Positions 8,889-16,704 of a DNA stretch of 64,000 nt are shown here, in pieces (the first letter of the stretch is position 1; each line of letters begins with the position of its first letter). The translations under genes were made by a program, and so were the position numbers. The stretch comes from Carnobacterium divergens DSM 20623 (GTDB taxonomy: Bacteria > Bacillota > Bacilli > Lactobacillales > Carnobacteriaceae), in contig NZ_JQLO01000001.1 of NCBI RefSeq assembly GCF_000744255.1, positions 806,001-870,000 on the forward strand, written 5' to 3'. A model generated the notes under the pieces. The model was not told the DNA's origin and did not search any database. It was given only the letters and a program-made list of their open reading frames with translations.

Positions 8889-10889
8889 ATGGAAATAGGA
8901 AAAAAGTTAAGTGGAAGATATAAAATCATTGGTACTGTTGGTGGCGGTGGGATGGCAAATGTCTATCTTGCACATGATTTAATTTTAGATCGTGATGTTG
9001 CTGTTAAAGTATTGCGTTATGATTTTAGAGAAGACCAAGATGTTATCCGCCGTTTCCAAAGAGAAGCCCTTTCCGCAACAGAATTGGTTCATCCAAATAT
9101 CGTGAGCGTTTATGATGTGGGTGAAGAAGATAATTCGCAATATATTGTGATGGAATATGTTAAAGGGACGGATTTAAAAAAATACATCCATAACTATTTT
9201 CCAATACCGTATCAAAAAGTGATTGATATGATGGAACAAATTCTATCCGCCGTGGCTGATGCCCATCACAATCGGATTATTCATCGTGATTTAAAACCAC
9301 AAAATATTTTAGTTGATGAAAATGGTGTCGTAAAAATTACTGATTTCGGAATTGCGGTTGCACTATCTGAAACTTCCATTACACAAACAAATTCCTTATT
9401 AGGCTCTGTTCATTATTTATCACCAGAACAAGCAAGAGGCAGCATGGCGACGAAACAATCGGATATTTATGCCATGGGGATTATCTTGTATGAGATGTTA
9501 ACAGGCACCGTTCCCTTTGAAGGCGAATCAGCTGTCTCGATTGCGTTAAAACATTTCCAAGAAACGGTTCCATCGGTAAAAGACTTTGATACGAGAATTC
9601 CACAAGCCTTGGAAAATGTCGTTTTAAAAGCGACTGCTAAAGAAGCAACAGATCGTTATACTTCAGCAGAAGAAATGGCGAGTGATTTAGCAACATCTTT
9701 GTCACCACAACGACTTGATGAACCTAAATTTGAGCCAGCTAGCATGTTAGAAGTGACTAGAATTCACGAACAGCTACCTGTTGAACCACCTGTTGAGGAA
9801 AAATCCGCTTCTCCAATTAAAGAAGAAGTAACACAAGATAATCAAAAAAAGAAAAAAAAGAAAAAGAAAAAACTAATTTTCTTCTCAATTTTAGGCATCT
9901 TACTACTAGCAGTGATTGGCTTTTTTGCCATTGCCTTAAGCGCCCCAAAAGAAGTAACGATTCCTGATTTATCAGGAATGACAGAATCACAAGCAGAACG
10001 TGAATTGGCTAAGCTTAAGTTGAAGGTAGGAAAAGTAACAGAGGAAGCCAATGAAAAAATTGCAGAAGGCAAAGTGATTCGAACAGATCCTAAAGAAGAG
10101 AAGGAAGTAAAAGAAAACTCAGCTGTAGACTTATTTATCAGTTCAGGTAAAAAAACAGTGAAGTTTGGGAATTATGTTGGCGATGACTACCAAGAAGTCA
10201 AAGCAAAATTAGTACGTCAAGGATACAAAGTAGAATTTACTGAAGAGAGTAGCGATTCTGTAACCTCAGGGTCAATTATTAGCCAAGATCTTGACTCAGG
10301 TTCAGAAGTGATTCCAAGTGAAACAACAGTTAGTTTTGTAGTCAGTTCTGGAGAAAAAGGACAAACCTTGATTGATTTTGCAGGTTATTCGAAAAAAGGT
10401 GTTCAAGATTATGCAACTAGCTTAGGTCTAAAAGTAACATTTACAGAAGAGTTTTCAGATGAAATCACCAATGGACAAGTAATCTCTCAAGAACCAAAAG
10501 CCGGTTCAACCGTTTATAGTGGTAACTCTATTTCAGCTGTTATTTCAAAAGGCCCAAAAGAAGTTCCAGTCAACACCTTTACTAAATCAATTACAGTCCC
10601 TTACAAAGCATCTCAAACAATGGATAGTGCAGTAAGCAGCGACAGCAGTTCAAGCGATAGCAGCAGTTCACAAAATTCAGCATCTTCAAGCAGTACACTT
10701 ACACCAAATACAATTGAAATTTATATTGAAGACGATGAACATAGTTACGGAACAGTTTACCAAAAACTGACGATTACGAAAGACACCGTTATTGACTTGA
10801 CCTTTAAATTAAAAGAAGGAACAGCAGGGAAATATAAAGTAGTACGTGATGGGGTTACCATTCTAGAAGATAACAACGTTGTGAAATAA
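8889..10889 (+). CDS. prkC: Membrane serine/threonine protein kinase with PASTA repeats
   Basis: Hanks-type kinase sensing cell-wall fragments. The 666 residues comprise a cytosolic kinase domain (GGGGMANVYLA loop, VAVKVL lysine, HRDLKPQN with catalytic D134, DFG, SPEQARG), a very lysine-rich juxtamembrane stretch at about 318-327, one membrane span at about 328-350, and three extracellular PASTA repeats (about 353-418, 420-486, 487-553). A Ser-rich linker (about 579-608) and a compact C-terminal beta-rich segment follow. The lysine stretch is encoded by an almost pure A tract at 9843-9874. A terminator follows at 10893. Confidence 0.95.
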   Translation: MEIGKKLSGRYKIIGTVGGGGMANVYLAHDLILDRDVAVKVLRYDFREDQDVIRRFQREALSATELVHPNIVSVYDVGEEDNSQYIVMEYVKGTDLKKYIHNYFPIPYQKVIDMMEQILSAVADAHHNRIIHRDLKPQNILVDENGVVKITDFGIAVALSETSITQTNSLLGSVHYLSPEQARGSMATKQSDIYAMGIILYEMLTGTVPFEGESAVSIALKHFQETVPSVKDFDTRIPQALENVVLKATAKEATDRYTSAEEMASDLATSLSPQRLDEPKFEPASMLEVTRIHEQLPVEPPVEEKSASPIKEEVTQDNQKKKKKKKKKLIFFSILGILLLAVIGFFAIALSAPKEVTIPDLSGMTESQAERELAKLKLKVGKVTEEANEKIAEGKVIRTDPKEEKEVKENSAVDLFISSGKKTVKFGNYVGDDYQEVKAKLVRQGYKVEFTEESSDSVTSGSIISQDLDSGSEVIPSETTVSFVVSSGEKGQTLIDFAGYSKKGVQDYATSLGLKVTFTEEFSDEITNGQVISQEPKAGSTVYSGNSISAVISKGPKEVPVNTFTKSITVPYKASQTMDSAVSSDSSSSDSSSSQNSASSSSTLTPNTIEIYIEDDEHSYGTVYQKLTITKDTVIDLTFKLKEGTAGKYKVVRDGVTILEDNNVVK

Positions 10890-10892
10890 GTT

Positions 10893-10930
10893 AAAAGCCA
10901 ATTCATTCTTACTAAATGAATTGGCTTTTT
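10893..10930 (+). terminator. Intrinsic terminator after prkC
   Basis: Arms AAAAGCCAATTCATT (10893-10907) and AATGAATTGGCTTTT form a 15-bp perfect stem with a seven-base loop, ending in TTTTT. It closes the coaBC-to-prkC run. Confidence 0.93.
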
Positions 10931-11027
10931 AAATATCTCTAAAATCATCAGAAAATAGTTGCAATCTAAGCGTTCTTTCAGTAGAGTAAAATAAGAGAAC
11001 TTTTATTCAATAAAAGGAGTGGATTTT

Positions 11028-11924
11028 TTGACAATTGGTCAAATTCGAAAAGCATTAAGTGGGTTTTATTATGTCTATCATGAGGGCGAAACTTATCAAA
11101 CAAGAGGAAGAGGAAATTTTAGAAATCAAAATCTAACCCCATTAGTTGGTGATGAGGTCCTTTTTGAAAGTGACAACGTAACAGATGGAATTTTAAAAAA
11201 GCTTTTGCCTCGAAAAAATGAACTGATTCGACCAGCTGTTGCCAATGTTGATTTAGGCGTTGTAGTAATGTCAGCGATTGAACCAACTTTTTCAACCAAT
11301 TTATTAGATCGTTTTTTAGTCACGCTGGAAAGTAAAAAAATCAAAGGCTTGATTTACATTACTAAAACAGATTTACTTGATGAAACAGCCTACCAAGAAA
11401 TGATCGCTTTTAAAAAAGCCTATCAAAAAATTGGTTATTCAGTTATTTTACCTGATCCAAAAGAACCTCCCCAAGCTGTTGAGGAACTGACTGCTGCGTT
11501 TAAAGATAAGTTAACCGTTTTTATGGGGCAATCAGGAGCAGGAAAGTCAACGCTACTCAATCAAATCGCGCCAGAACTTGATTTAGAAACAGGTGTCATT
11601 TCAAACGCCTTAGGCCGTGGAAAGCATACTACAAGGCACGTCGAACTACTGCCACTATTTGGTGGACTTGTAGCAGATACACCCGGTTTTGGTTCAATTG
11701 AATTTGCTGAAATCGAATCAGAAGAACTTCCAGAACTTTTCCCTGAATTTGTTGAGGTTCAAGCAGGATGTCGTTTTAGAGGCTGTATGCATCGTAAAGA
11801 ACCTGGCTGTAAAGTTCAAGAAGAATTGGCAACTGGAGAAATTGAAGCGTATCGTTACCAACATTACTTGCAATTTTTAGAAGAAATTGAAAATCGCAAA
11901 CCTAAATACACAAAAAAACATTAA
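11028..11924 (+). CDS. rsgA: Ribosome small-subunit-dependent GTPase RsgA
   Basis: Circularly permuted GTPase that aids late 30S subunit maturation. The 298 residues show an N-terminal OB fold, then permuted GTPase motifs in the order G4 (TKTDLL), G1 (GQSGAGKST), G2/G3 (DTPGFGS), and a C-terminal zinc finger CRFRGC-H-EPGC. I choose the TTG at 11028, giving MTIGQIRKALSGFYYV, because AAGGAG at 11014-11019 is spaced well for it and the family begins at this point; the GTG at 11019 overlaps the ribosome site. It starts the rsgA-rpe-thiN operon, the normal neighbourhood after prkC. Confidence 0.94.
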   Translation: MTIGQIRKALSGFYYVYHEGETYQTRGRGNFRNQNLTPLVGDEVLFESDNVTDGILKKLLPRKNELIRPAVANVDLGVVVMSAIEPTFSTNLLDRFLVTLESKKIKGLIYITKTDLLDETAYQEMIAFKKAYQKIGYSVILPDPKEPPQAVEELTAAFKDKLTVFMGQSGAGKSTLLNQIAPELDLETGVISNALGRGKHTTRHVELLPLFGGLVADTPGFGSIEFAEIESEELPELFPEFVEVQAGCRFRGCMHRKEPGCKVQEELATGEIEAYRYQHYLQFLEEIENRKPKYTKKH

Positions 11925-11938
11925 AAAGGAGCATCACT

Positions 11939-12592
11939 ATGAAAATTTCACCATCTATTTTAAGTGCCGATTTTGCTAATTTAGAAAGAGATATCCGTAT
12001 TGTCGAAGAAGGAGGCGCAGATTATATTCATGTGGACGTAATGGATGGTCATTTTGTGCCAAATATTACCCTTGGACCAAACATCGTTTCAGCGATTCGT
12101 CCAGTAACCAAACTTCCTTTAGATTGCCATTTAATGATTGAAAATCCAGAAAAATACATTGAAGATTTTGCAAAAGCGGGTGCAGATATTATCACGGTTC
12201 ACGTTGAAAGTACACCACACATTCATCGTGCTATTCAAATGATTAAAAATGCAGGGGTTAGAGCGGGTGTTGTATTAAATCCGGGAACACCAGTAGCAGC
12301 TGTTGAATACGTTCTTTCAGAATGTGACATGGTTTTAGTCATGACCGTTAATCCTGGTTTTGGTGGCCAAAGTTTTATTCCAGAAACATTGAAAAAAATT
12401 GAAAAGCTAAAGCAATTAAAAGAAGCAAACCACTATCATTATGAAATTGAAGTTGACGGTGGCATTGTGCCAGAAACAGCAAAACAATGTAAGCAAGCGG
12501 GGGCAGATGTTTTTGTAGCAGGTTCTTACGTTTACAATGCTGAAGATCCTCAAAAACAAATTCAACATTTGAAGGAGGCTCTTGCTAAATGA
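11939..12592 (+). CDS. rpe: Ribulose-phosphate 3-epimerase
   Basis: TIM-barrel enzyme interconverting D-ribulose 5-phosphate and D-xylulose 5-phosphate in the pentose phosphate pathway. The 217 residues show the metal-binding and catalytic motifs HVDVMDGHFVPN, DCHLMIENP, MTVNPGFGGQSFI and EVDGGI, with typical length. The gene overlaps thiN by four bases (ATGA) and follows rsgA by 14 bases, so all three are probably one transcript. Confidence 0.96.
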   Translation: MKISPSILSADFANLERDIRIVEEGGADYIHVDVMDGHFVPNITLGPNIVSAIRPVTKLPLDCHLMIENPEKYIEDFAKAGADIITVHVESTPHIHRAIQMIKNAGVRAGVVLNPGTPVAAVEYVLSECDMVLVMTVNPGFGGQSFIPETLKKIEKLKQLKEANHYHYEIEVDGGIVPETAKQCKQAGADVFVAGSYVYNAEDPQKQIQHLKEALAK

Positions 12593-13242
12593 GTTCGAAA
12601 GTAATCGCTATTTTGCTGGGTGGACCATTAGAATCAGTTCCTGATCTTATGGAGTGGTCAAAAAAAGTAGATGGTTGGATTGGTGTCGATCGTGGCTCAT
12701 TACGCTTAGTAAAAGCTGGCATCAATCAATTAATTGCGTTAGGTGACTTCGATTCCATTACAGCAACGGATTACGAACTTATTCAAGAGCATGTAAAAGA
12801 TGTTCGACGATGCCAGTCTGAAAAAGATGAAACAGATGCAGAGTTGGCTTTATCAGTAGCGTTAGATGAACTAGAAGCTACAAAAGTCATTTTATTCGGA
12901 GCAACAGGAGGTCGTTTAGATCATTTCCTTTCCAATCTGTGGATGGTCTTACAGCCACGTTTCAAAAAAAATGCAGCTAAAATTCAATTAGTCGATCAAA
13001 ACAATTCCATTCGTTATTATCTACCAGGACATTATCAACTGACAAAAGAGCCAGATAAAAAATATTTAGGTTTTACGTGTCTGACACCTGTTACAAAGTT
13101 GTCTTTATTTGATGAAAAATATCAATTAGATCAAGCTGACTTTGCGTATCCAACATCATTAGGAAGTAATGAATTCCTAAAAGAGACGGGTGAATTTTCT
13201 TTTGAGTCAGGAATCATTGCAGTCATCCAAAGTAAAGACTGA
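12589..13242 (+). CDS. thiN: Thiamine pyrophosphokinase
   Basis: Transfers pyrophosphate from ATP to thiamine, giving the cofactor thiamine diphosphate. Family motifs in the 217-residue product are GVDRGS, ALGDFDSI, the acidic KDETDAELAL stretch and FGATGGRLDHFLSNL. The start overlaps the rpe stop by four bases, so translation is coupled. No thiamine riboswitch is seen upstream; the gene depends on the rsgA-rpe transcript. A strong terminator follows immediately. Confidence 0.95.
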   Translation: MSSKVIAILLGGPLESVPDLMEWSKKVDGWIGVDRGSLRLVKAGINQLIALGDFDSITATDYELIQEHVKDVRRCQSEKDETDAELALSVALDELEATKVILFGATGGRLDHFLSNLWMVLQPRFKKNAAKIQLVDQNNSIRYYLPGHYQLTKEPDKKYLGFTCLTPVTKLSLFDEKYQLDQADFAYPTSLGSNEFLKETGEFSFESGIIAVIQSKD

Positions 13243-13243
13243 G

Positions 13244-13282
13244 AAAAAATCCCAGCTAACACGTCGTTAGCTGGGATTTTTT
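13244..13282 (+). terminator. Intrinsic terminator after thiN
   Basis: Perfect 17-bp stem AAAAAATCCCAGCTAAC / GTTAGCTGGGATTTTTT with a five-base loop and the T-run built into the right arm. It overlaps the thiN stop by only a base or two of spacing. Confidence 0.95.
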
Positions 13283-13285
13283 AGA

Positions 13286-13322
13286 TAAAAAAAGAACCTA
13301 TCTCTGATAAGAGCAGGTTCTT
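13286..13322 (-). terminator. Intrinsic terminator of rpmB (minus strand)
   Basis: On the minus strand, AAGAACCT (13322-13315) and AGGTTCTT (13299-13292) pair with an inner CTC/GAG helix, followed by a run of T (13291-13286 read on the minus strand). It faces the thiN terminator, as expected for convergent genes. Confidence 0.88.
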
Positions 13323-13334
13323 CAATGCTTTAAA

Positions 13335-13523
13335 TTAAACACGTTCAACTTTACCTGATTTAAGTGCACGAGCTGAAACCCAAACTTTTTTAGGTTTGCC
13401 GTCAACTAAAATACGAACTTTTTGTAAGTTAGCTTTCCAAGTACGTTTGTTAGCATTCATCGCGTGAGAGCGACGGTTACCACTTTTACTCTTGCGTCCA
13501 GTAATTACACAAACTTTTGCCAT
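13335..13523 (-). CDS. rpmB: 50S ribosomal protein L28
   Basis: The 62-residue basic protein matches L28, a late-assembling large-subunit protein near the E site. Visible family features are [32 protein letters not shown] and the basic C-terminal [13 protein letters not shown]. It carries a single cysteine, so it is the zinc-free (C-minus) form rather than the four-cysteine form. The frame stays open far upstream but the ATG at 13523 with AGGAGG just upstream is clearly the start. It is transcribed away from the Asp23-family gene, a common Firmicute arrangement. Confidence 0.96.
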   Translation of the reverse strand: MAKVCVITGRKSKSGNRRSHAMNANKRTWKANLQKVRILVDGKPKKVWVSARALKSGKVERV

Positions 13524-13581
13524 TATTCTTTCCTCCTTTGCCGATATCTCGAAGCAAAGCTTCAATAATTCATACCTCAAT

Positions 13582-13610
13582 AATTTATCATAATTAGCGA
13601 TGCTTTGCAA
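13582..13610 (-). promoter_or_regulatory. Promoter of rpmB
   Basis: Minus strand: -35 TTGCAA (13610-13605), 17-base spacer, -10 TAAATT (13587-13582) preceded by TGA as an extended -10. It lies about 60 bases upstream of the rpmB start. Confidence 0.65.
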
Positions 13611-13693
13611 TAGTTTTCTTTCAAGTATTTTTACTTGACACTTAATTGAACCTATAAAAGAGTAAAATAGTAGTGAGAAATTGTTTATTTTGA

Positions 13694-13722
13694 TTGTCAA
13701 AGTCTAAAAAATTAGTTATATT
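13694..13722 (+). promoter_or_regulatory. Candidate promoter 1 for the Asp23-family gene
   Basis: -35 TTGTCA (13694-13699), 17-base spacer, -10 TATATT (13717-13722). It would give a leader of about 115 bases. Confidence 0.5.
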
Positions 13723-13786
13723 GTTTTAAGTAAATGGCATGTTTATAAGAGTTTATCGGATAAACCTTTTAAAATCGAGGGAGCTA

Positions 13787-13795
13787 TGCTAAAAT
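13787..13795 (+). promoter_or_regulatory. Candidate promoter 2 (extended -10) for the Asp23-family gene
   Basis: TGC followed by TAAAAT (13790-13795) forms an extended -10; the -35 region is weak. It is about 50 bases upstream of the start codon, a more usual leader length than candidate 1. Confidence 0.5.
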
Positions 13796-13843
13796 ATAGA
13801 ATAGTAATTTATGGCTTATTTAGCCAAAGGGAGGATTTTTAAC

Positions 13844-14206
13844 ATGGCAGTTAAAATCAAAACACAATTTGGAACAATCGACATTACTAATGAAGTTATT
13901 GCAACTGTAGTTGGTGGTGCGGCAACAGATATCTATGGAATCGTGGGTATGGCAAGTAAAAACCAAATTCGTGACAACTTAAATGATATTCTAAAAAAAG
14001 AAAACTATTCACGTGGCGTTGTAGTCAAACAAGAAGAAAATGGAGTAGCTGTAGATGTCTTTATCATCGTAAGTTACGGAACAAAAATTTCTGAAGTTTG
14101 TCGTAACGTACAAGAAAAAGTGAAGTATAATTTAGAAACAATGTTAGGCGTATCAGCAAATGCAGTGAACGTATATGTTCAAGGCGTTCGTGTAATGAAA
14201 GACTAA
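13844..14206 (+). CDS. Asp23/Gls24 family envelope stress protein (YloU-like)
   Basis: The 120-residue product belongs to the Asp23/Gls24 (DUF322) family: FGTIDITNEVIATVVGGAATDIYGIVGMAS at the front in pieces, VFIIVSYG in the middle and VNVYVQGVRV at the end. Members are abundant cytosolic proteins, some tethered to the membrane and linked to cell-wall stress. The YloU type always sits before the YloV/FakA gene, as here. I choose ATG 13844 because GGGAGG (13829-13834) is ideally placed; an in-frame ATG at 13811 would precede that site. Its exact role is not established. Confidence 0.92.
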   Translation: MAVKIKTQFGTIDITNEVIATVVGGAATDIYGIVGMASKNQIRDNLNDILKKENYSRGVVVKQEENGVAVDVFIIVSYGTKISEVCRNVQEKVKYNLETMLGVSANAVNVYVQGVRVMKD

Positions 14207-14262
14207 TAACAAATGGTCAATGTCACTCATTAAAATAAGAGTGACAAAGGAGGATAATATCG

Positions 14263-15936
14263 GTGGAAGTAACAAAATTAGAAGGTAAACAATTTCAGGC
14301 AATGGTCGCAATTGGCGCGAATCGTCTAAATAAAAATGCTGAGTTTGTCAATTCATTAAATGTTTTTCCAGTTCCAGATGGAGATACAGGAACAAATATG
14401 AATTTATCAATGACAAGTGGTGCAAAAGCTGTCAACTCTTCAACTTCTGAAAGTATTGGAGAATTAGCTGAAGCTTTATCAAAGGGATTATTAATGGGAG
14501 CTAGAGGAAACTCTGGTGTTATTTTGTCGCAATTATTTAGAGGGTTTTCAAAAGCAATCGTTGGAAAAGAAACATTAACAGCCAGTGAATTTGCAGCAGC
14601 CTTTACAAATGGTGTTGAAACAGCTTATAAAGCAGTTATGAAGCCCGTTGAAGGTACCATTTTAACAGTAGCTCGTGAATCAGCAAAAGCGGGTGAGCGT
14701 AAAGCAAAAGACACAACTGATGTCATCGAAGTGATGGAAGCCGTTGTTCGTGGTGCAAAAAAATCATTAGCTAAAACGCCGGATTTATTACCCGTCTTAA
14801 AAGAAGTGGGTGTTGTAGATAGTGGTGGTCAAGGTTTACTCTTTATTTATGAAGGTTTCCTAGAAGTTTTATCAGGAAATGTTGTCGAAGAAGACTACCA
14901 TCAACCAAACCAAAAAGAGATGACCGAAATGGTGAATGCAGAACATCACCGTAGCGTATCAAACCATATTGCGACAGAAGAAATCAAATTTGGTTACTGT
15001 ACTGAAATCATGGTTAAAATTGGCGAAGGCGAAACAGTCGACAGCGAATTTGATTATGACACTTTCCGAAATCATTTAAATTCAATTGGCGATTCTTTAT
15101 TAGTTGTTGCTGATGACGAAATTATTAAAGTTCATGTTCATACAGAACGTCCAGGCGAAGTCATGAATTATGGTCAAAAATTCGGTTCATTAATGAAGAT
15201 CAAAGTAGACAATATGCGTTTACAACATGAAACCATTTTAGAACACGAAAAAGAAACACCAGCAGCGCCTGCTAAAAAAATTCCTTATGGCATTATTGCA
15301 ATCGCAGCAGGTGAAGGCGTGCAAAACTTATTCAAGAGTTTAGGGGCTCACTATATTATTAGTGGCGGCCAAACAATGAATCCAAGTACAGAAGACATTT
15401 TAAAAGCAGTAGCAGCAGTAAATGCTGAAAAAGTGATCATCTTACCAAACAATAAAAACATCTTTATGGCTGCCGATCAAGCTGCAGAAGTAAGCGAAAC
15501 GCCAGTTGTTGTCGTACCAAGTAAAACCATTTCACAAGGAATGACAGCAATGTTAGCCTTCAATGAAATGAATGATTTAGCAACAAATAAAGAAGAAATG
15601 ACGAATGAACTTGAAAACGTTGTTAGTGGTCAAGTAACTGTCGCTGTTAGAGATACCGCAATTGATGGTGTTTCAATTAGTAAAGACGATTACATGGGGA
15701 TTATCGAAGGCAAAATTAAAATTGCTAAACCAAGTCGTGAAGAAGTAACAGTGGAAACATTGAGACAAATGATTTCAGAAGATAGCGAAATCGTGACGAT
15801 TATTCTTGGTGAGGATGCTGAATTAGCAGAAGCAGAAAATATTGCTGCAGCAATTGAAGCCGATTTTGAAGATGTTGAAGTAGAAATCCATGAAGGAAAT
15901 CAACCTGTTTACCCATACATTCTTTCTGTTGAGTAG
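14263..15936 (+). CDS. fakA: Fatty acid kinase catalytic subunit FakA (YloV, DhaL + DegV-like domains)
   Basis: ATP-binding subunit of the FakA/FakB system that phosphorylates exogenous fatty acids for phospholipid synthesis. The 557 residues show an N-terminal DhaL/Dak2 domain with the Mg-ATP motif NVFPVPDGDTGTNM and MGARGNSGVILSQ, a middle domain, and a C-terminal region with GEG and IILPNNKN. The start is GTG 14263 after AGGAGG. No fakB lies in this window, so the lipid-carrier subunit must be elsewhere. Linkage to plsX and acpP a few kilobases downstream fits a role in lipid supply. Confidence 0.92.
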   Translation: MEVTKLEGKQFQAMVAIGANRLNKNAEFVNSLNVFPVPDGDTGTNMNLSMTSGAKAVNSSTSESIGELAEALSKGLLMGARGNSGVILSQLFRGFSKAIVGKETLTASEFAAAFTNGVETAYKAVMKPVEGTILTVARESAKAGERKAKDTTDVIEVMEAVVRGAKKSLAKTPDLLPVLKEVGVVDSGGQGLLFIYEGFLEVLSGNVVEEDYHQPNQKEMTEMVNAEHHRSVSNHIATEEIKFGYCTEIMVKIGEGETVDSEFDYDTFRNHLNSIGDSLLVVADDEIIKVHVHTERPGEVMNYGQKFGSLMKIKVDNMRLQHETILEHEKETPAAPAKKIPYGIIAIAAGEGVQNLFKSLGAHYIISGGQTMNPSTEDILKAVAAVNAEKVIILPNNKNIFMAADQAAEVSETPVVVVPSKTISQGMTAMLAFNEMNDLATNKEEMTNELENVVSGQVTVAVRDTAIDGVSISKDDYMGIIEGKIKIAKPSREEVTVETLRQMISEDSEIVTIILGEDAELAEAENIAAAIEADFEDVEVEIHEGNQPVYPYILSVE

Positions 15937-15962
15937 AAGGGTTTAGTAAAGTAGGGATAGTT

Positions 15963-16628
15963 ATGGCAAATCGCTTTCACAGTGTGTTTGATATTATTGG
16001 TCCAATTATGGTAGGTCCTAGCAGTTCTCATACTGCAGGAGCTGCTAGAATTGGTAAGGTAGTAAGAAAAATTTTTGGTTCAATGCCAACACAAGTCGAT
16101 ATTTATTTGTATGAATCATTTGCCAAAACGTATCGTGGACATGGAACGGATATTGCGTTAGTTGGCGGCTTATTAGGAATGGATCCAGATGATGAACATT
16201 TGGCTGATTCAATTGAAATTGCAAACGAAAATGGGATGAAAGTAGTTTTTATTCCAACAAATGATGAAGCAGACCACCCAAATTCAGTTAAAATGGTCGT
16301 TTCTAATGAAACGAAATCATTATCTGTCGTAGGGGCTTCAATCGGTGGCGGTAAAATTCAAATTTCTGAAGTGAACGGGTTTAAAATTCAGTTGGAAGAA
16401 AATCAACCAACTTTCTTAATCGTTCATCAAGATGTCCCAGGTATGATTGCAAAAGTTTCTAATATTCTAGCAGAACAAGCGATTAATATTGGAACGATGA
16501 CTGTTTCGAGAGAATCAAAAGGCAAGCAAGCCATTATGATAATCGAAGTCGATCAGTTTGAAGTTGGCGAAACACTAAAAGAATTAAAAGAAGTTCCGCA
16601 TATTATGCAAGTGAGCTTTTTCAAATAG
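15963..16628 (+). CDS. sdaAB: L-serine dehydratase, iron-sulfur-dependent, beta subunit
   Basis: Beta chain of the two-subunit [4Fe-4S] enzyme converting L-serine to pyruvate and ammonia. The 221 residues start with FDIIGPIMVGPSSSHTAGA, the hallmark of the family, followed by a KTYRGHGTDIALVGGLLG segment, and end in an ACT domain (about residues 148-221, with VHQDVPGMIAKVSNIL) that probably binds serine. It precedes sdaAA, the usual order, but a strong hairpin separates them. Confidence 0.95.
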   Translation: MANRFHSVFDIIGPIMVGPSSSHTAGAARIGKVVRKIFGSMPTQVDIYLYESFAKTYRGHGTDIALVGGLLGMDPDDEHLADSIEIANENGMKVVFIPTNDEADHPNSVKMVVSNETKSLSVVGASIGGGKIQISEVNGFKIQLEENQPTFLIVHQDVPGMIAKVSNILAEQAINIGTMTVSRESKGKQAIMIIEVDQFEVGETLKELKEVPHIMQVSFFK

Positions 16629-16635
16629 ATACGTT

Positions 16636-16672
16636 AGAAAAGCTGAACAAGTAGTATTTGTTCAGCTTTTCT
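16636..16672 (+). terminator. Terminator-like hairpin between sdaAB and sdaAA
   Basis: Perfect 15-bp stem AGAAAAGCTGAACAA / TTGTTCAGCTTTTCT with a seven-base loop, starting eight bases after the sdaAB stop. The T-run is only the TTTTCT at the end of the stem plus an AT-rich tail, so it may terminate partially and set the subunit ratio or stabilise the upstream message. Confidence 0.7.
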
Positions 16673-16704
16673 GTTAATTATTTTAATTTAAGGAGATTTC
16701 AATT

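Larger units (their letters stand above)
13524..13843. other. 320-bp divergent intergenic region, rpmB / Asp23-family gene
   Basis: No gene is visible here. The stretch holds the rpmB promoter and leader on the minus strand, with a small GAAGC/GCTTC hairpin at 13551-13563, and two candidate promoters for the rightward gene. A TTGACA at 13635-13640 also occurs but has no well-spaced -10 box. Confidence 0.7.

Noticed and set aside
9841-9900. Frameshift suspected in the A-rich part of prkC
   Set aside because: The frame is continuous from kinase through membrane span to PASTA repeats, so the tract is intact here.
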